A stretch of 64,000 nt of DNA from Acidobacteriota bacterium (GCA_013289585.1 JABCZR010000017.1:1-64000), one strand, 5' to 3'. Positions 16,314-26,051 are shown, counted from the first letter of the stretch. The notes: generated by a model from the sequence alone, not told the origin. A program made the numbers and translations.

Positions 16314-17993
16314 TCACTTTCGCTTCTCGCCGTGATCCAGATAAATTAAACCGTCGCGATAATCGATCTGGATATTGAAATACTTCAGGACGGGAAACCC
16401 CAACAGCCCCGCCACTTCGAAGCTGTTTTCATCGTAGATGGACATGTCCGCGACCGGCAGCGCATCCGCATGAAATTCGAGACCGGCAAACTGCAGCTTT
16501 AACGGCCCCGATTTGTGCCCGTTTTTGACTTCTCCATTCAGGCCACGCACGTGAGTGAACTGATCCGACGTAACGGTGGAGACCTCGTGCGCAGCCTCGA
16601 GAGAAATCAGGCTGATTCCGGACCCCAGGGAAACTCCGAAGAGCTTGGCCGTCGCGCCATTGGCATAGACCGGCAGAAGAAGAAGCTGATTCGAACGGTA
16701 AAGCGCTGTCCAATCCACCATTTCGGGCGCGATATAGCGGTCATGAAATTGGCACGGCTCCGTCGCGCCTCCCTTCTCCGCCACGGTCTCCGGAGTTCCA
16801 TCTGGGTACGGCGGTAGCCCGGTGAGCCGCAACTTCGAGTGGCGCAGGTCCAGGTCCACAAGGTAGTTTGCGAAAATTCCCGCCCCAACAGCTCCCTCGT
16901 GATCGCCCAGGAAATTTCGGGGAGAGGCATCTTCGATCACCGTTACATAGCAGCCCTTGAATTCGATTTCACCGAACTTGATGGACTCGACGTAAGCCGT
17001 GTATCCCTCGGGGGGATTCTCGTCGCCCACACCTTCGATCTCCGTTCGAACCACCTGTTGGGCGCCGGCTTTTTCCGCTGTCTTCTGATTGAGAATGATC
17101 CGGTCGCTGCTCGTTTCCACGACCAAGCGCGCCGCGAAGCCATTCAAGCGCGCGTCCACTCCAACTCCTGGATAAATCCTGTCGGACGCTGACGCTCCGC
17201 GGCTCATATTAAACAGAGGCTCGAGGTTAATCTGCGCGGATTGAAGTTTGTTCACCATCTGACAGGTGCGGTCCGGGTGCAGCGCCTGATCTTTCAGAAC
17301 GGCAAGCCACTGCCGGGCTCCCGCGCGGCCGACGTGCTCACCATGGCCGCCGGCCGCGATGAACGCCTCCAAAGCTCGAATCTGCTCCGCCGCGGGGCGC
17401 GTCTGCACCCAGTCACTGCTAATATCCGGATCTTTGGGGTCGAGCGTGTGCGCCCGGTCAAGGACAATCTTGGCGCGGTTCTCATTGAACGTCGTGTAGT
17501 AAATGCGGGATAGTCCGAGATACGCTTGGGCGTCTTCGTTCTTGGCTCTCAGCGGCGTGAGATACTCCTGTTCTGCTTCGTATAGCTTTCCCTGACGAAA
17601 ATAAACGTCGCCGAGTGCGGCGTGCGCGGCTGCCAGGGATGGATCCAGTTCCACCGCTTTGGAGGCGGCTTTATAGGCGTCATCTACCTTCCGCATTTTC
17701 AGATAGGCGTGCGCAAGGCCCGCGTAAGCCGCGGCAACATCCCTTCCACTGGCAATAATTTCGGTGTAGAGAGTGGCGGCGCGCCGGTAATCTCCGTTCC
17801 AACAAAGTTGTCGAGCTTCCTCAAGACGAGTTACAAGGACAAGTTGCGGCCGGATTACTTTCGTTGCGCTCCCGGGCTTGCTTGTTGCCGGCGGGACGGG
17901 CGGCGAAACTTCCTGTCCGAACGATGCAACCGGTGTCAACCCAAGAAAGAAGGCCAGGTAGAAGAGCGGCCGAAATATTCTGTATGTGAACAT
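16314..17993 (-). CDS. Secreted TPR protein with two degenerate retropepsin-like domains
   Basis: The 559-residue protein has a signal peptide (residues 1-26, ending SFG-Q), TPR-like repeats from about 55 to 190, and two aspartyl-protease-like domains. It is clearly paralogous to the next gene upstream. Where that protein has LLLDTGAGG and MIDTGAFD, this one has VVETSSDR (Glu293-Thr-Ser) and GVSLGSGI (Ser455-Leu-Gly), so both catalytic aspartates and one of the two motif glycines are gone. Fold-marking segments remain, for example VGAGIFANYLVDLDL and LLGFPVLKYFNIQIDYRDG. It is probably a binding or regulatory pseudoprotease. It is the last gene of the operon, 59 bases after its paralogue. Confidence 0.82.
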   Translation of the reverse strand: MFTYRIFRPLFYLAFFLGLTPVASFGQEVSPPVPPATSKPGSATKVIRPQLVLVTRLEEARQLCWNGDYRRAATLYTEIIASGRDVAAAYAGLAHAYLKMRKVDDAYKAASKAVELDPSLAAAHAALGDVYFRQGKLYEAEQEYLTPLRAKNEDAQAYLGLSRIYYTTFNENRAKIVLDRAHTLDPKDPDISSDWVQTRPAAEQIRALEAFIAAGGHGEHVGRAGARQWLAVLKDQALHPDRTCQMVNKLQSAQINLEPLFNMSRGASASDRIYPGVGVDARLNGFAARLVVETSSDRIILNQKTAEKAGAQQVVRTEIEGVGDENPPEGYTAYVESIKFGEIEFKGCYVTVIEDASPRNFLGDHEGAVGAGIFANYLVDLDLRHSKLRLTGLPPYPDGTPETVAEKGGATEPCQFHDRYIAPEMVDWTALYRSNQLLLLPVYANGATAKLFGVSLGSGISLISLEAAHEVSTVTSDQFTHVRGLNGEVKNGHKSGPLKLQFAGLEFHADALPVADMSIYDENSFEVAGLLGFPVLKYFNIQIDYRDGLIYLDHGEKRK

Positions 17994-18052
17994 GGGCCTA
18001 TGGCCGTTACTCAGCCAGTGGCAGTACCTTGTAATCCATGATCATCGTACTG

Positions 18053-19723
18053 CTAATGGATGCGGTTCGGGTCGTAACTGAAACCGACGAGGCCATCGCG
18101 GTAGTCGATCTTGATATCCAGCAGCCGCAGCATGGCAAATCCGAGCGTACCCGAGACCTCGGTTCCGATCGAATTGCTGATGTTCGTAAGGTCGAACGAC
18201 ACGAGCCCCTGTCTTTGCTGCCGAAAATGCGCGAAGGTCAGCGTGACGTTGTCCGCGCGGTAGACTTCGTTCACGGCTCCGCTCAATCCCTTGACGCGCA
18301 TGTTAGGGTCGGAATACAGCTTACTGGCTTCGCGTGCCGCCTCCGGCGTAATCGTGTTGTCAAACGCACCGGTATCAATCATGAAAAGCTTGTAGGGCAA
18401 TTGGTTCACTGCGGTGGGGATCAACAAGGAATGGCCGAAGCGGAAAATCTGAGAGTAGGACTGCATTTCCGGAGCGATATAGCGATCGTGCAAGCGGTAG
18501 GTCGGACTCTTGCGTGATTCGAGCGACGCTTCTTCGGTGGGCTGATCCGGAATGGGCGGCAATTCCGTCAATTTGAACTTCGCGTCCGGAAGATTGATGT
18601 CCACAAGATAGTGGGAAAAGACATCGGCGCCGATCAAGCCATCTTCGTCCAAGGACCTGCTCTTTTCCACGACCTCCACGTAACAATTTTCGAATTCCAG
18701 CTCGCCGATGGTGACAGAATCGGCGTAGCCGATGTATCCGCCGGCTGGCCCTTTACTCCCAATTCCTTTCACATCATGCTCGACGATCCGTTGGACTCCG
18801 GCTTTTTCCGCAATCTTCGAATTGATGAGAATTCCGCCCGCGCCGGTATCCAGCAGCAGTTTCGAGGAAGTTCCGTTAACCTTCACTTCCAAACCGTATC
18901 CACGAAGATGGGTGGCGTCCCGCATCAGCAATTCCAGTTTCGTTTGCGTTGCCATCACTTTGTTCTTGAGGCGGCACGATCTCGAAGGCTTGCTTTCTTC
19001 ATCCTGCATGACCACCAGCATGTGCTCCAGGTTCTGCCGGTCATGCTCATCTTCATTGGACTCATCGGCAAGATATTCCTGCAAAGCCTTGAGGCGTTCT
19101 TTGAATGTTAGCGTGCTTAACCAGGCGCGGCGAATCTCCGGATCGGAAGCATCGATCTTGTGCGCCTGATCGATGAAATCCTTGGCTCTCTTGTAGTTGG
19201 AAGTCGCCAGGCAGATATGATTCAGCCCGAGATAGGCGCGAGGATCCTGAATGTTGGCGAGCAGCGGGATACGAAATTCTTTTTCGGCTTCAACAATTTT
19301 TCCCTGACGGAAATATGCCTCGCCTAGCGCGGAATGTGCCGTGGCCAGGCTGGGAGCCAATTCCACAGCCTTCGCCGCGGCAGAGTAGGCATCGGCGGGC
19401 TTTTTCTGTTTTAGATAAACACGCGCCAGCCCCGCGTAGGCGGAAGCTGCGGCGGCGTCCGTATTGGTCTTGATGATGGAGTTGTAAAGCGCGATTGCAG
19501 CTTCATATTTCCCGGTTCTGTATAGCTGTCGAGCCTCGGCGAGCGGAGAGGGTGTTGGTGCAACCGGTGGGGCTGCCGTCGTCGCAGCCTTTGTGTCCAT
19601 CGAACCCGGGGCAGCCGCGGCGGTTTGCGGCGGTCTGTCAGTTTGTTGAGCTGGGGACACCGGAGCGAATTGAGCTGCCGCAAGCAGAAGCAAGAAAAGA
19701 CGTGAAAGCAGATGAGACCTCAT
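18053..19723 (-). CDS. Secreted TPR protein with tandem retropepsin-like protease domains
   Basis: The 556-residue protein has a signal peptide (HLLSRLFLLLLAAAQFAPVSPA), a Pro/Ala/Thr linker, TPR repeats from about 60 to 200, and two retropepsin-like domains. Domain 1 has Asp292-Thr-Gly and the flap/closing element GLIGADVFSHYLVDIN. Domain 2 has Asp450-Thr-Gly and GTLGFAMLRLLDIKIDYRDG. Retropepsins normally dimerise to assemble two DTG motifs; this chain carries both and could form a single-chain enzyme, as pepsin does. The ATG overlaps the stop of the BNR propeller gene by four bases (ATGA), so the two are translationally coupled. Substrate unknown. Confidence 0.85.
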   Translation of the reverse strand: MRSHLLSRLFLLLLAAAQFAPVSPAQQTDRPPQTAAAAPGSMDTKAATTAAPPVAPTPSPLAEARQLYRTGKYEAAIALYNSIIKTNTDAAAASAYAGLARVYLKQKKPADAYSAAAKAVELAPSLATAHSALGEAYFRQGKIVEAEKEFRIPLLANIQDPRAYLGLNHICLATSNYKRAKDFIDQAHKIDASDPEIRRAWLSTLTFKERLKALQEYLADESNEDEHDRQNLEHMLVVMQDEESKPSRSCRLKNKVMATQTKLELLMRDATHLRGYGLEVKVNGTSSKLLLDTGAGGILINSKIAEKAGVQRIVEHDVKGIGSKGPAGGYIGYADSVTIGELEFENCYVEVVEKSRSLDEDGLIGADVFSHYLVDINLPDAKFKLTELPPIPDQPTEEASLESRKSPTYRLHDRYIAPEMQSYSQIFRFGHSLLIPTAVNQLPYKLFMIDTGAFDNTITPEAAREASKLYSDPNMRVKGLSGAVNEVYRADNVTLTFAHFRQQRQGLVSFDLTNISNSIGTEVSGTLGFAMLRLLDIKIDYRDGLVGFSYDPNRIH

Positions 19724-22700
19724 GGTTCATCGTCTCCGTCAGCAGCGTCGGAAGGAGCGGAAGCGGGTGCTTTGTTCGGATCCACTGGCGCGAGGCCGAC
19801 CTTTTTCAGTTCGGAGTTAAGCGAGGGGATATCCTGCTGGCGGATTTTTGTCCAACGCGCCTTCAGTTGATTCAGAGCGTCTTGGAGTTCCTTGAAAACG
19901 GCGGTGGCTTGGGTGGTGGGTGCGGCGTCGGCGCTGTCAGCAACGGCGAGGATGGAGCCGAAGTGCTGATTCAAGGTCGAAAAATTCTCCGGTTGCTTGG
20001 CGCCGGGAGCCAAGCCGAAGAAACTGCTTTGCGCCGCGCCTTCCAGCTCCGCGGCTTGTTTATCCAGCGCGGCGATGGCCAGGGCGATCGGATTGTTCCC
20101 TGCTTTCGCGGTGAGTTCTTTTAATTGAGCGCGAACAGATTGCACCAGGGCAAGCGCCTCGAAACTTTCATTCATGCCTTCGACGGCCCCCGTCTCCATT
20201 TCAAATTGTTTCTGCAAGGCTTCCGGTGAAGCCGTGATGCGCGGGTCCATCTTCACAACTAGCATCGCGAGCGGAAGCTTCTTGCCATTGAGGGTGAGTT
20301 GAACCGAATAAGTTCCGGGAAGGGCCCAAGCGCCGAGCGGATAGCGCGGCGTGTTGTGCACCACCGCGGAGATGGGATATTCATGGGTGAGAGAATCGGG
20401 CGGCGCATAACGCATGTCCCACACGAAGCGGTGCATTCCCGCGGCGCCGGAAAGAACCTGCGGCGGGCGGACCCAATACATGGGAATGGGATTTTCGGCG
20501 GCGATTTTTGCAAGAGGCTCAGGCTTGTCCGTGCTGGAGTAGCGGCGCACGAGATGGTGGTCGGCATCCATGATTTCCAGAACGACGGGCTGCGAAGTTG
20601 CGGCGGCGAGATAATAGTCAATGATGGCGCCGTCGGGAGGATTTTGGCCGGCGGGAACTTCCGGCGGAAGCGGCGTATCGGGGTTGCGATTCCAGCGGAC
20701 GCGAATTGCTTCTTGAGGTTCGAAGACGTGTACGTCGGATTTTGTAATCTGCTCGGAGAGCTGGCGGAGCGGAGAGATGTCATCGAGAATCCAGAACGAA
20801 CGGCCGTGCGTCGCGACAATGAGGTCGTCGCCGTGAATGTTGAGATCGCGCATGGAGGTGTGCGGAAGATTGAGTTGCAGCGGCTGCCAGTCGTCACCAT
20901 CGTTGAAAGAAACATAGACGGAGCCTTCAGTACCGGCAAAGAGCAGACCTTTGCGCGCGGGATCTTCGCGCACCACGTTGCTCGCGCCGCCAGAGGGAAT
21001 GCCTTTCGTAATTTCCATCCACGCTTTTCCAAAATCACGTGTGCGGTAAATATGCGCGCGAAGATCATCGAGGCGGAAAGAATTGATGGCGGCGTACGCC
21101 GTGCCGGCATCGAAGTGTGACGCTTCGATGATGGAAACCTTGCTCCAGGGAACGAGTTGCGGCGGCGTGACATTCTGCCAGGTTTTTCCGCCGTCGCGCG
21201 TGATGTGGATGAGACCGTCATCGGTACCCGCCCAAATCGTGCTGGCTTCCTTGAAAGATGGCGCGACAGCGTAAATAACGCCGCGATGTTTTCCTTTTTC
21301 CGGGTCGGCGGCGGCGAAGACGCCGAGATTTTTCGGAGTCTCGTAGGATTCACGAGTGAGATCCGGACTAATCACCTGCCAGCTGTTTCCGGCGTCAGTG
21401 GTTTTGAACAAAACGTTGGCCGCAAAGTAGAGCGTGTGCGGCTCGAGCGGCGAAAAAACAACGGGGAGCGTTCGCGCATAGCGGTATTCGCCGCGGCGAA
21501 TCGCTTCGGGCGTGACCTTGGCGTATTCGCTGATGTCCTGTTTGGTGCGGGTGAGCCAGTCGCCATAAAGAACGTTGGAATCGAGCGGATCCACGGCGAT
21601 GTAGCCGTACTCGAAAATTCCGGGGAGCCTCCAATCCCGGAAAGTGATTTCGCCGAAATCGCTGCGGCTCATCGTCGCGACGGACCCGCTCTCCTGCTGT
21701 GCGCCATACACCCAATAGGGAAAACGATTGTCGGTGGTGACGTGATAGAACTGCGCGGTTGGCTGGTTGTACCAACTGCTCCAGGTGGCGCCGCGATTGA
21801 CGCTGATCTCCGCGCCCTGGTCGGCGGAGAGAGCGATGATCTGGGGATTCTCCGTGCTGATCCAGATGCGCTGATAGTCGTCGCCGCCGGGAGCGCCTTT
21901 GAAGCCGACGAAAGTTTTTCCGCCGTCGGTGGATTTCCATGTGGTGGTGTTGGCGACGTAGATTTCGCCGGGATTGTCGGGCGCGACGGCGATACCCATG
22001 GCGCCGGGGCCGCGGCCGCCGATGCGACGGTCGTCGCTGACCTGTTGCCAGGATTCACCAGCATCGTCGGAGCGATAGATGCCGGCGACGCCGCGCTTGG
22101 CTTCGATGGTGGCGTAAAGACGATTGGGTTGCGAGGGAGCGACGGCGATGCCGATGCGGCCGAGATCTTCGGCGGCGGCAGGCAAACCTTTTGTGAGGGG
22201 ATGCCAAGTGTTTCCGCCGTCGGTGGATTTGAAGAGGCCGCTTCCGGCGATGTAGATGGAAGCGCCGCTGCGAACTTCCCAGGGAGCGACGCGGGCAGCC
22301 CAGAGAACGGCGTAAATCGTTTGCGAATTCGTGGGATCGAAGGCGAGATCGGCGGCGCCGATGTTTTCGTCCTTGTATAGAATTTTCTGGAAGGATTTGC
22401 CGCCGTCTGTGGAACGAAAGACACCGCGTTCGGGGTTGGGGCCGTAGGGGTGGCCCTGGGCGGCGACGAAAACGCGGTTGGGATCCTTGGGATCGACGAG
22501 GATCGCGGTGATCTGCTGGGCGCCGCGAAGATTTTCCAGATGCGTCCACGTTTTCCCGGCATCGGTGGATTTGTAAATGCCGTCGCCGGTAGCGAGATCG
22601 GGGCGCTGCAATCCTTCGCCGCTGCCGACATAAATGATGTTGGGGTCAGAAGGCGCGACGGCGAGAGCGCCGACGGAGCCGGAGGGCTGATCGTCAAAGA

Positions 22701-22977
22701 TGGGATTCCAAGTGTTGCCAAAGTCGGTGGTCTTCCAGACGCCGCCGTTGACGGCGGCCATGTAGAAAACATTGGGCTGGTGCGGGACACCGGAGATGGC
22801 GACGGTGCGGCCTCCACGGAAGGGGCCGATGCAGCGCCAGCGCATTTCGGAGAAGAACTTCGAGTCGTACTGCTGGGCTTTCGCCGGGAGACCCGACCAA
22901 AGACTGATGAGAATCGCAAAAAACGTTTGGAAGACAAAGCACTTCCCTGCTGTACGACGCCGCACTGAGCAACCCAT
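19720..22977 (-). CDS. Secreted BNR/Asp-box propeller protein (sortilin/VPS10-like)
   Basis: The 1085-residue protein has a signal peptide (residues 13-35) and at least eight Asp-box motifs of the S-x-D-x-G-x-T-W type (STDAGKTWTHL, STDGGNTWHPL, SDDAGESWQQV, TRDGGKTWQNV), which mark beta-propeller blades. The segment PFRGGRTVAISGV near the N-terminus is shared with the second copy at 35 kb. The C-terminal third has a beta-sandwich-like part (FVWDMRYAPPDS) and a helical tail. Such proteins are annotated as glycosyl-hydrolase or sortilin-like, but no catalytic residues can be assigned. GGGAGG precedes the start. It heads the operon with the two TPR/retropepsin paralogues. Confidence 0.85.
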   Translation of the reverse strand: MGCSVRRRTAGKCFVFQTFFAILISLWSGLPAKAQQYDSKFFSEMRWRCIGPFRGGRTVAISGVPHQPNVFYMAAVNGGVWKTTDFGNTWNPIFDDQPSGSVGALAVAPSDPNIIYVGSGEGLQRPDLATGDGIYKSTDAGKTWTHLENLRGAQQITAILVDPKDPNRVFVAAQGHPYGPNPERGVFRSTDGGKSFQKILYKDENIGAADLAFDPTNSQTIYAVLWAARVAPWEVRSGASIYIAGSGLFKSTDGGNTWHPLTKGLPAAAEDLGRIGIAVAPSQPNRLYATIEAKRGVAGIYRSDDAGESWQQVSDDRRIGGRGPGAMGIAVAPDNPGEIYVANTTTWKSTDGGKTFVGFKGAPGGDDYQRIWISTENPQIIALSADQGAEISVNRGATWSSWYNQPTAQFYHVTTDNRFPYWVYGAQQESGSVATMSRSDFGEITFRDWRLPGIFEYGYIAVDPLDSNVLYGDWLTRTKQDISEYAKVTPEAIRRGEYRYARTLPVVFSPLEPHTLYFAANVLFKTTDAGNSWQVISPDLTRESYETPKNLGVFAAADPEKGKHRGVIYAVAPSFKEASTIWAGTDDGLIHITRDGGKTWQNVTPPQLVPWSKVSIIEASHFDAGTAYAAINSFRLDDLRAHIYRTRDFGKAWMEITKGIPSGGASNVVREDPARKGLLFAGTEGSVYVSFNDGDDWQPLQLNLPHTSMRDLNIHGDDLIVATHGRSFWILDDISPLRQLSEQITKSDVHVFEPQEAIRVRWNRNPDTPLPPEVPAGQNPPDGAIIDYYLAAATSQPVVLEIMDADHHLVRRYSSTDKPEPLAKIAAENPIPMYWVRPPQVLSGAAGMHRFVWDMRYAPPDSLTHEYPISAVVHNTPRYPLGAWALPGTYSVQLTLNGKKLPLAMLVVKMDPRITASPEALQKQFEMETGAVEGMNESFEALALVQSVRAQLKELTAKAGNNPIALAIAALDKQAAELEGAAQSSFFGLAPGAKQPENFSTLNQHFGSILAVADSADAAPTTQATAVFKELQDALNQLKARWTKIRQQDIPSLNSELKKVGLAPVDPNKAPASAPSDAADGDDEP

Positions 22978-23578
22978 CCCTTACCTCCCTGAATTTGAAG
23001 AGGATACCCTGCCGGGGAGATTGGGGCAATGCGGGCGACGCGGAGAGATTGCAGTGCCGCGGATAGAGTGGGTTTATGAGGATTGCTGGCAATTTTAGGT
23101 GGAGTTCAAGTCTTACTTTGGATTTATTGAGTAGGGGCCCCCACACCCCGGTATTTTTGAGAAAGAGTGTGGAAGGGGTTGAATGGAAAGGAGTTGTGAA
23201 ACGCTCTTGGAGCAAAGAGCGACAAGAGAGTGCAAAGAGAGAGGAAGAATGGTTCCAAAACGGGAAGAGTGGAAGAGACGGAGAGGAAAGGTGGGAACGG
23301 GCGAGGTTTGGGGGGATAGTTCACGGCTTATGGTAGCACGAGAATGTTAGTTTGTCAAATAGTTTATCGTATAGTACTCCGTTCGAATGAATCTGGCGTC
23401 TTAAGTGGAAGGAAAGAAGGAATTAACACGGAGAGCGCCGAGACGAGGAGCACAGCGACTACGGCCAGGAAAGGGACGGCGCGTACATGGGCTGGGCAAG
23501 GGCAGGTCTATGGCAGGTCAAGGGCCGGACAAGGCCGTGACCAAGAGCAAAATCCGCAGAGGGCACTCGGATGGGAGA
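22978..23578. other. Intergenic region, 601 bp, purine-rich
   Basis: No supported gene. This is the upstream region of the BNR operon and the downstream region of the alpha/beta hydrolase-TPR gene. From about 23160 to 23315 the plus strand is strongly purine-biased with many GA runs (for example GAGAGAGGAAGAATGG). Around 23480-23540 there is loose GGCA(A/G)GG-type repetition. The open frames that cross it have no family resemblance. Confidence 0.55.
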
Positions 23579-24790
23579 TTACTGCGGAGTGCCGCTGAGT
23601 TGCTTGAGCTTTTGTTCGATATTGGCTTTGAGCCCGTCGCGAAAAGCGTCCGATAGCGTTTTGTCCGCGGGCAGGAGTTCGAGAGCTTTTTTGGCATTCA
23701 GGAGGGCGACATCTTTCTGGCCATCGGCGAGATAGGCATCGGAGAGACTGTCGTAGGCATTGGCGGAGATGGGAAAGGCAGTGACGTTCAACTTCAGGAT
23801 CTCGATAGCGCCTTTGGTGTCACCTGATTGGATGTGTTCATAGCCGAGTTGGTTCACGATGGCTTCAGAAAATAATTTAGCTTGGGGATCATGTTGGCGG
23901 GCTTCGGCTAACTGTTTTGCGACTTTTGCGGCGCCGCCGGGCTGGTCGATGAGTTCCAGGATATTTGGCTGGCGGGGCTTAGCTTCGCGAGATTGAGATG
24001 CAGCGGACTTACTACTGGCGGCGCTGGAACCGGGTCGCAGAGTTGTGCCAAACCATTCGACGATCATGCCGGGCAATTCTTCGTGAGCGGCAAACATCTC
24101 GACGCCGTGTCCGCCATTGGCGTAGTGCTGGAATTTGTCGGCAGGGTCGGGCGAGAGGCTGAAAAGCCATTGCATGAACTCCACGACAAGGCCATTGGCA
24201 TCATCATCGGCGGCGGAGATGAAGATGGGCAGGTTCGGGGAATTTCGCAGGAACTGGCGGCCGTCCGGATTGGTGTCGCCGGAGAGCAGGACCAGGGACT
24301 TTACTTCCGGGTGGCGGCGCGCAACTTGAACGGATTGGTTGACCCCGCAACTTGCGCCGCCCACACCGATGATGCCGTGAGTGACTCCCGATTGCGCGCT
24401 TAAATACTGGAAAGCTGTTTCGACGTCGAGGGGCAGTTTTTCGGAAACGAAATTGGCGCGCTCGGCGTTGGTGAGCTTGTCCAAGGGAGTGCCACCGCTC
24501 TCGCCGAAGCCGCGGTAGTCCACGGTGAGGACATTGAGGCCGGAGGCAGCGAGGCGCGCGGCGAGGTCATCCCAAACTTTGCGCTGGCGGTTGCATTGGT
24601 GGAGGAGCAGGACGCCCGGAGCGGGTTTGGCGGCGGCGAAGTAGGTGGCTTTCAGTTTCATGCCGTCAGACGCGGTGAGATCAACGACGCGAGGAGCGGG
24701 CGGCTGCTGGGAGCGGGAGGACGGGGCGAGGAGGAGCGGAAGGAGCAAGAGCAGCGTGAGGAAGAGTCGATGGGTTCGTTGAGGTTTCAT
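23579..24790 (-). CDS. Secreted alpha/beta hydrolase with C-terminal TPR-like domain
   Basis: The ATG at 24790 is chosen because AAGGAG precedes it and it opens the signal peptide MKPQRTHRLFLTLLLLLPLL; the frame extends 19 codons upstream without support. The hydrolase domain (about residues 35-265) has LLLHQCNRQRKVWDDLA, VDYRGFGESGG and the nucleophile elbow GGASCGV, with the base in NGGHGVEMF. Residues 290-400 form helical TPR-like repeats (ANAYDSLSDAYLADGQKDVAL), a tail common on acidobacterial secreted hydrolases. Dienelactone-hydrolase-like; substrate unknown. Product about 403 residues. Confidence 0.82.
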   Translation of the reverse strand: MKPQRTHRLFLTLLLLLPLLLAPSSRSQQPPAPRVVDLTASDGMKLKATYFAAAKPAPGVLLLHQCNRQRKVWDDLAARLAASGLNVLTVDYRGFGESGGTPLDKLTNAERANFVSEKLPLDVETAFQYLSAQSGVTHGIIGVGGASCGVNQSVQVARRHPEVKSLVLLSGDTNPDGRQFLRNSPNLPIFISAADDDANGLVVEFMQWLFSLSPDPADKFQHYANGGHGVEMFAAHEELPGMIVEWFGTTLRPGSSAASSKSAASQSREAKPRQPNILELIDQPGGAAKVAKQLAEARQHDPQAKLFSEAIVNQLGYEHIQSGDTKGAIEILKLNVTAFPISANAYDSLSDAYLADGQKDVALLNAKKALELLPADKTLSDAFRDGLKANIEQKLKQLSGTPQ

Positions 24791-24850
24791 GCGGACTCCT
24801 TGGGTAGTAGTTATATTGATGGCGGCTCGGGGCAAATCGTATGGCAAAAC

Positions 24851-24887
24851 GTAGGCAATGCTGGCCGGGCTAACGCCCGGCGCCTAC
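24851..24887. repeat. REP-like nested hairpin followed by CTACAAG
   Basis: GCCGGGC (24864-24870), loop TAAC, GCCCGGC (24875-24881) is enclosed by GTAGGC (24851-24856) and GCCTAC (24882-24887), and is followed by AAGAG. It lies between two minus-strand genes, after the AstE-like gene's stop side and before the hydrolase promoter. Similar hairpins with a CTAC-A-G type flank occur at 29377 and 55002. Confidence 0.6.
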
Positions 24888-24897
24888 AAGAGAAGAA

Positions 24898-25959
24898 TTA
24901 CGGTGCATGAGCGGCGACGACGCCGAGATCGGCGATGTTGTCGCCCTTTTTCAGGGAGGGGACGGCGTTGACGTGGAGGACAACGGCGGAGACAGGCGCG
25001 CGAGGTTCGGCGATGACTTTGCCAAAGTAATCGGTGATGGTCCCGAGCTTCATTCCGGCGGAGACGTAGGTGCCGCGCTTGACGAGCGGGTACCAGATGC
25101 CGGGGCCTTCGGAGATGACGTCTTCGAGTTTTTCAATCCAAACGGGATTTTCGATGGGGCGCGGATCGCCGGGAAGCATTTTGAGGGCGCGCATGGTGCT
25201 GAGAGTGCCGTTGACGAGGAGGGCGAGGTCGTCGGAGTCAACGGTGCCGGCGTGGCCGGCTTCGACGACGATGGAAGGTTTGCCGCGTACGGAGGCGGTG
25301 TTATCGAGATAGCGGGTGGCGGCGGGGTCGGTGGGGCGCTCGCGCCAGATGATGATGTGATCGAGGCCGAAAGCGAGGACCATTTGCTTGGAGATGCGAT
25401 CTTGTTCGTCGTGGCCCGTTGGACCCCAGTAGGCGTAGGGGCGGAGGCTTTCGTCGAGATCGCCGCCATGGTAGTCGATGAGGTAGTCGCAGCGGTCGAT
25501 TATTTGCTTGGTGATGAGGAAAGAGGCGCGCTCGGTTTGCGTGCCTTCTGCTTTGCCGGGGTAGAAGCGGTTCATGCTTTTGTTATCGATGGGATTGACG
25601 TGGGGGACTTTTTGCTCGAAGGAGGAGATATTGACGAGGGGGACGAGAATGACGATGCCGGTGACCTGGGAGGGATCGAGAGTGGTGATGAGTTTTTCAA
25701 TCGCAATGATGGAGGTGTACTCGGTGCCGTGGGCACCGGAGACGAGAGCGATGGTTTTGCCGGGCTTGGCGCCGTTGATGACGACGACGGGGATGCTGGT
25801 GGCAGGGTCAACGCCGGCGGGGACTTCGAGGTAGCCGGTGGCTTTCTGGCCGGGGGCGGCGGAGGCGGTGCCGACGGTGAAAGAAGATTGCGCGTTCGCA
25901 GCCAAGGAGAAAAAAAGCGCGAGAAAGATAAAAGAAAAAGTTGGGCGAATAGAGTGCAT
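24898..25959 (-). CDS. Secreted succinylglutamate desuccinylase/aspartoacylase-like M14 enzyme
   Basis: The start at 25959 has GGAGG nearby and begins the signal peptide MHSIRPTFSFIFLALFFSLA; the upstream frame extension is rejected. The 353-residue product has the zinc motif SGAHGTEY (His and Glu ligands), the third ligand in DYHGGDLDE and the catalytic glutamate in VVEAGHAG, the AstE/AspA pattern. A C-terminal beta domain (GTYVSAGMKLGTITDYFGK) resembles the lid/biotinyl-like domain of these enzymes. Family members cleave amide bonds of small acylated amino acids; secretion suggests a role in peptide or cell-wall fragment scavenging. Substrate is not determinable. Confidence 0.85.
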   Translation of the reverse strand: MHSIRPTFSFIFLALFFSLAANAQSSFTVGTASAAPGQKATGYLEVPAGVDPATSIPVVVINGAKPGKTIALVSGAHGTEYTSIIAIEKLITTLDPSQVTGIVILVPLVNISSFEQKVPHVNPIDNKSMNRFYPGKAEGTQTERASFLITKQIIDRCDYLIDYHGGDLDESLRPYAYWGPTGHDEQDRISKQMVLAFGLDHIIIWRERPTDPAATRYLDNTASVRGKPSIVVEAGHAGTVDSDDLALLVNGTLSTMRALKMLPGDPRPIENPVWIEKLEDVISEGPGIWYPLVKRGTYVSAGMKLGTITDYFGKVIAEPRAPVSAVVLHVNAVPSLKKGDNIADLGVVAAHAP

Positions 25960-26051
25960 CAAATACCTCCGCGAGGAGATGGAGGATAGCGCGGCTGGGT
26001 GATTGAGGCAATGCAAAGGAAGGAAAAAGCGAAAGGCTCAACATATGAGGA

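Noticed and set aside
21157-22380. 407-codon frame antisense to the BNR propeller
   Set aside because: Gly/Asp/Val-rich low-complexity composition is the mirror of Ser/Pro/Ala-rich coding; no signal, motif or ribosome-binding site.
24907-25989. 360-codon frame antisense to the AstE-like gene
   Set aside because: Repetitive Gly/Asp/Glu composition and exact overlap with a well-supported enzyme.
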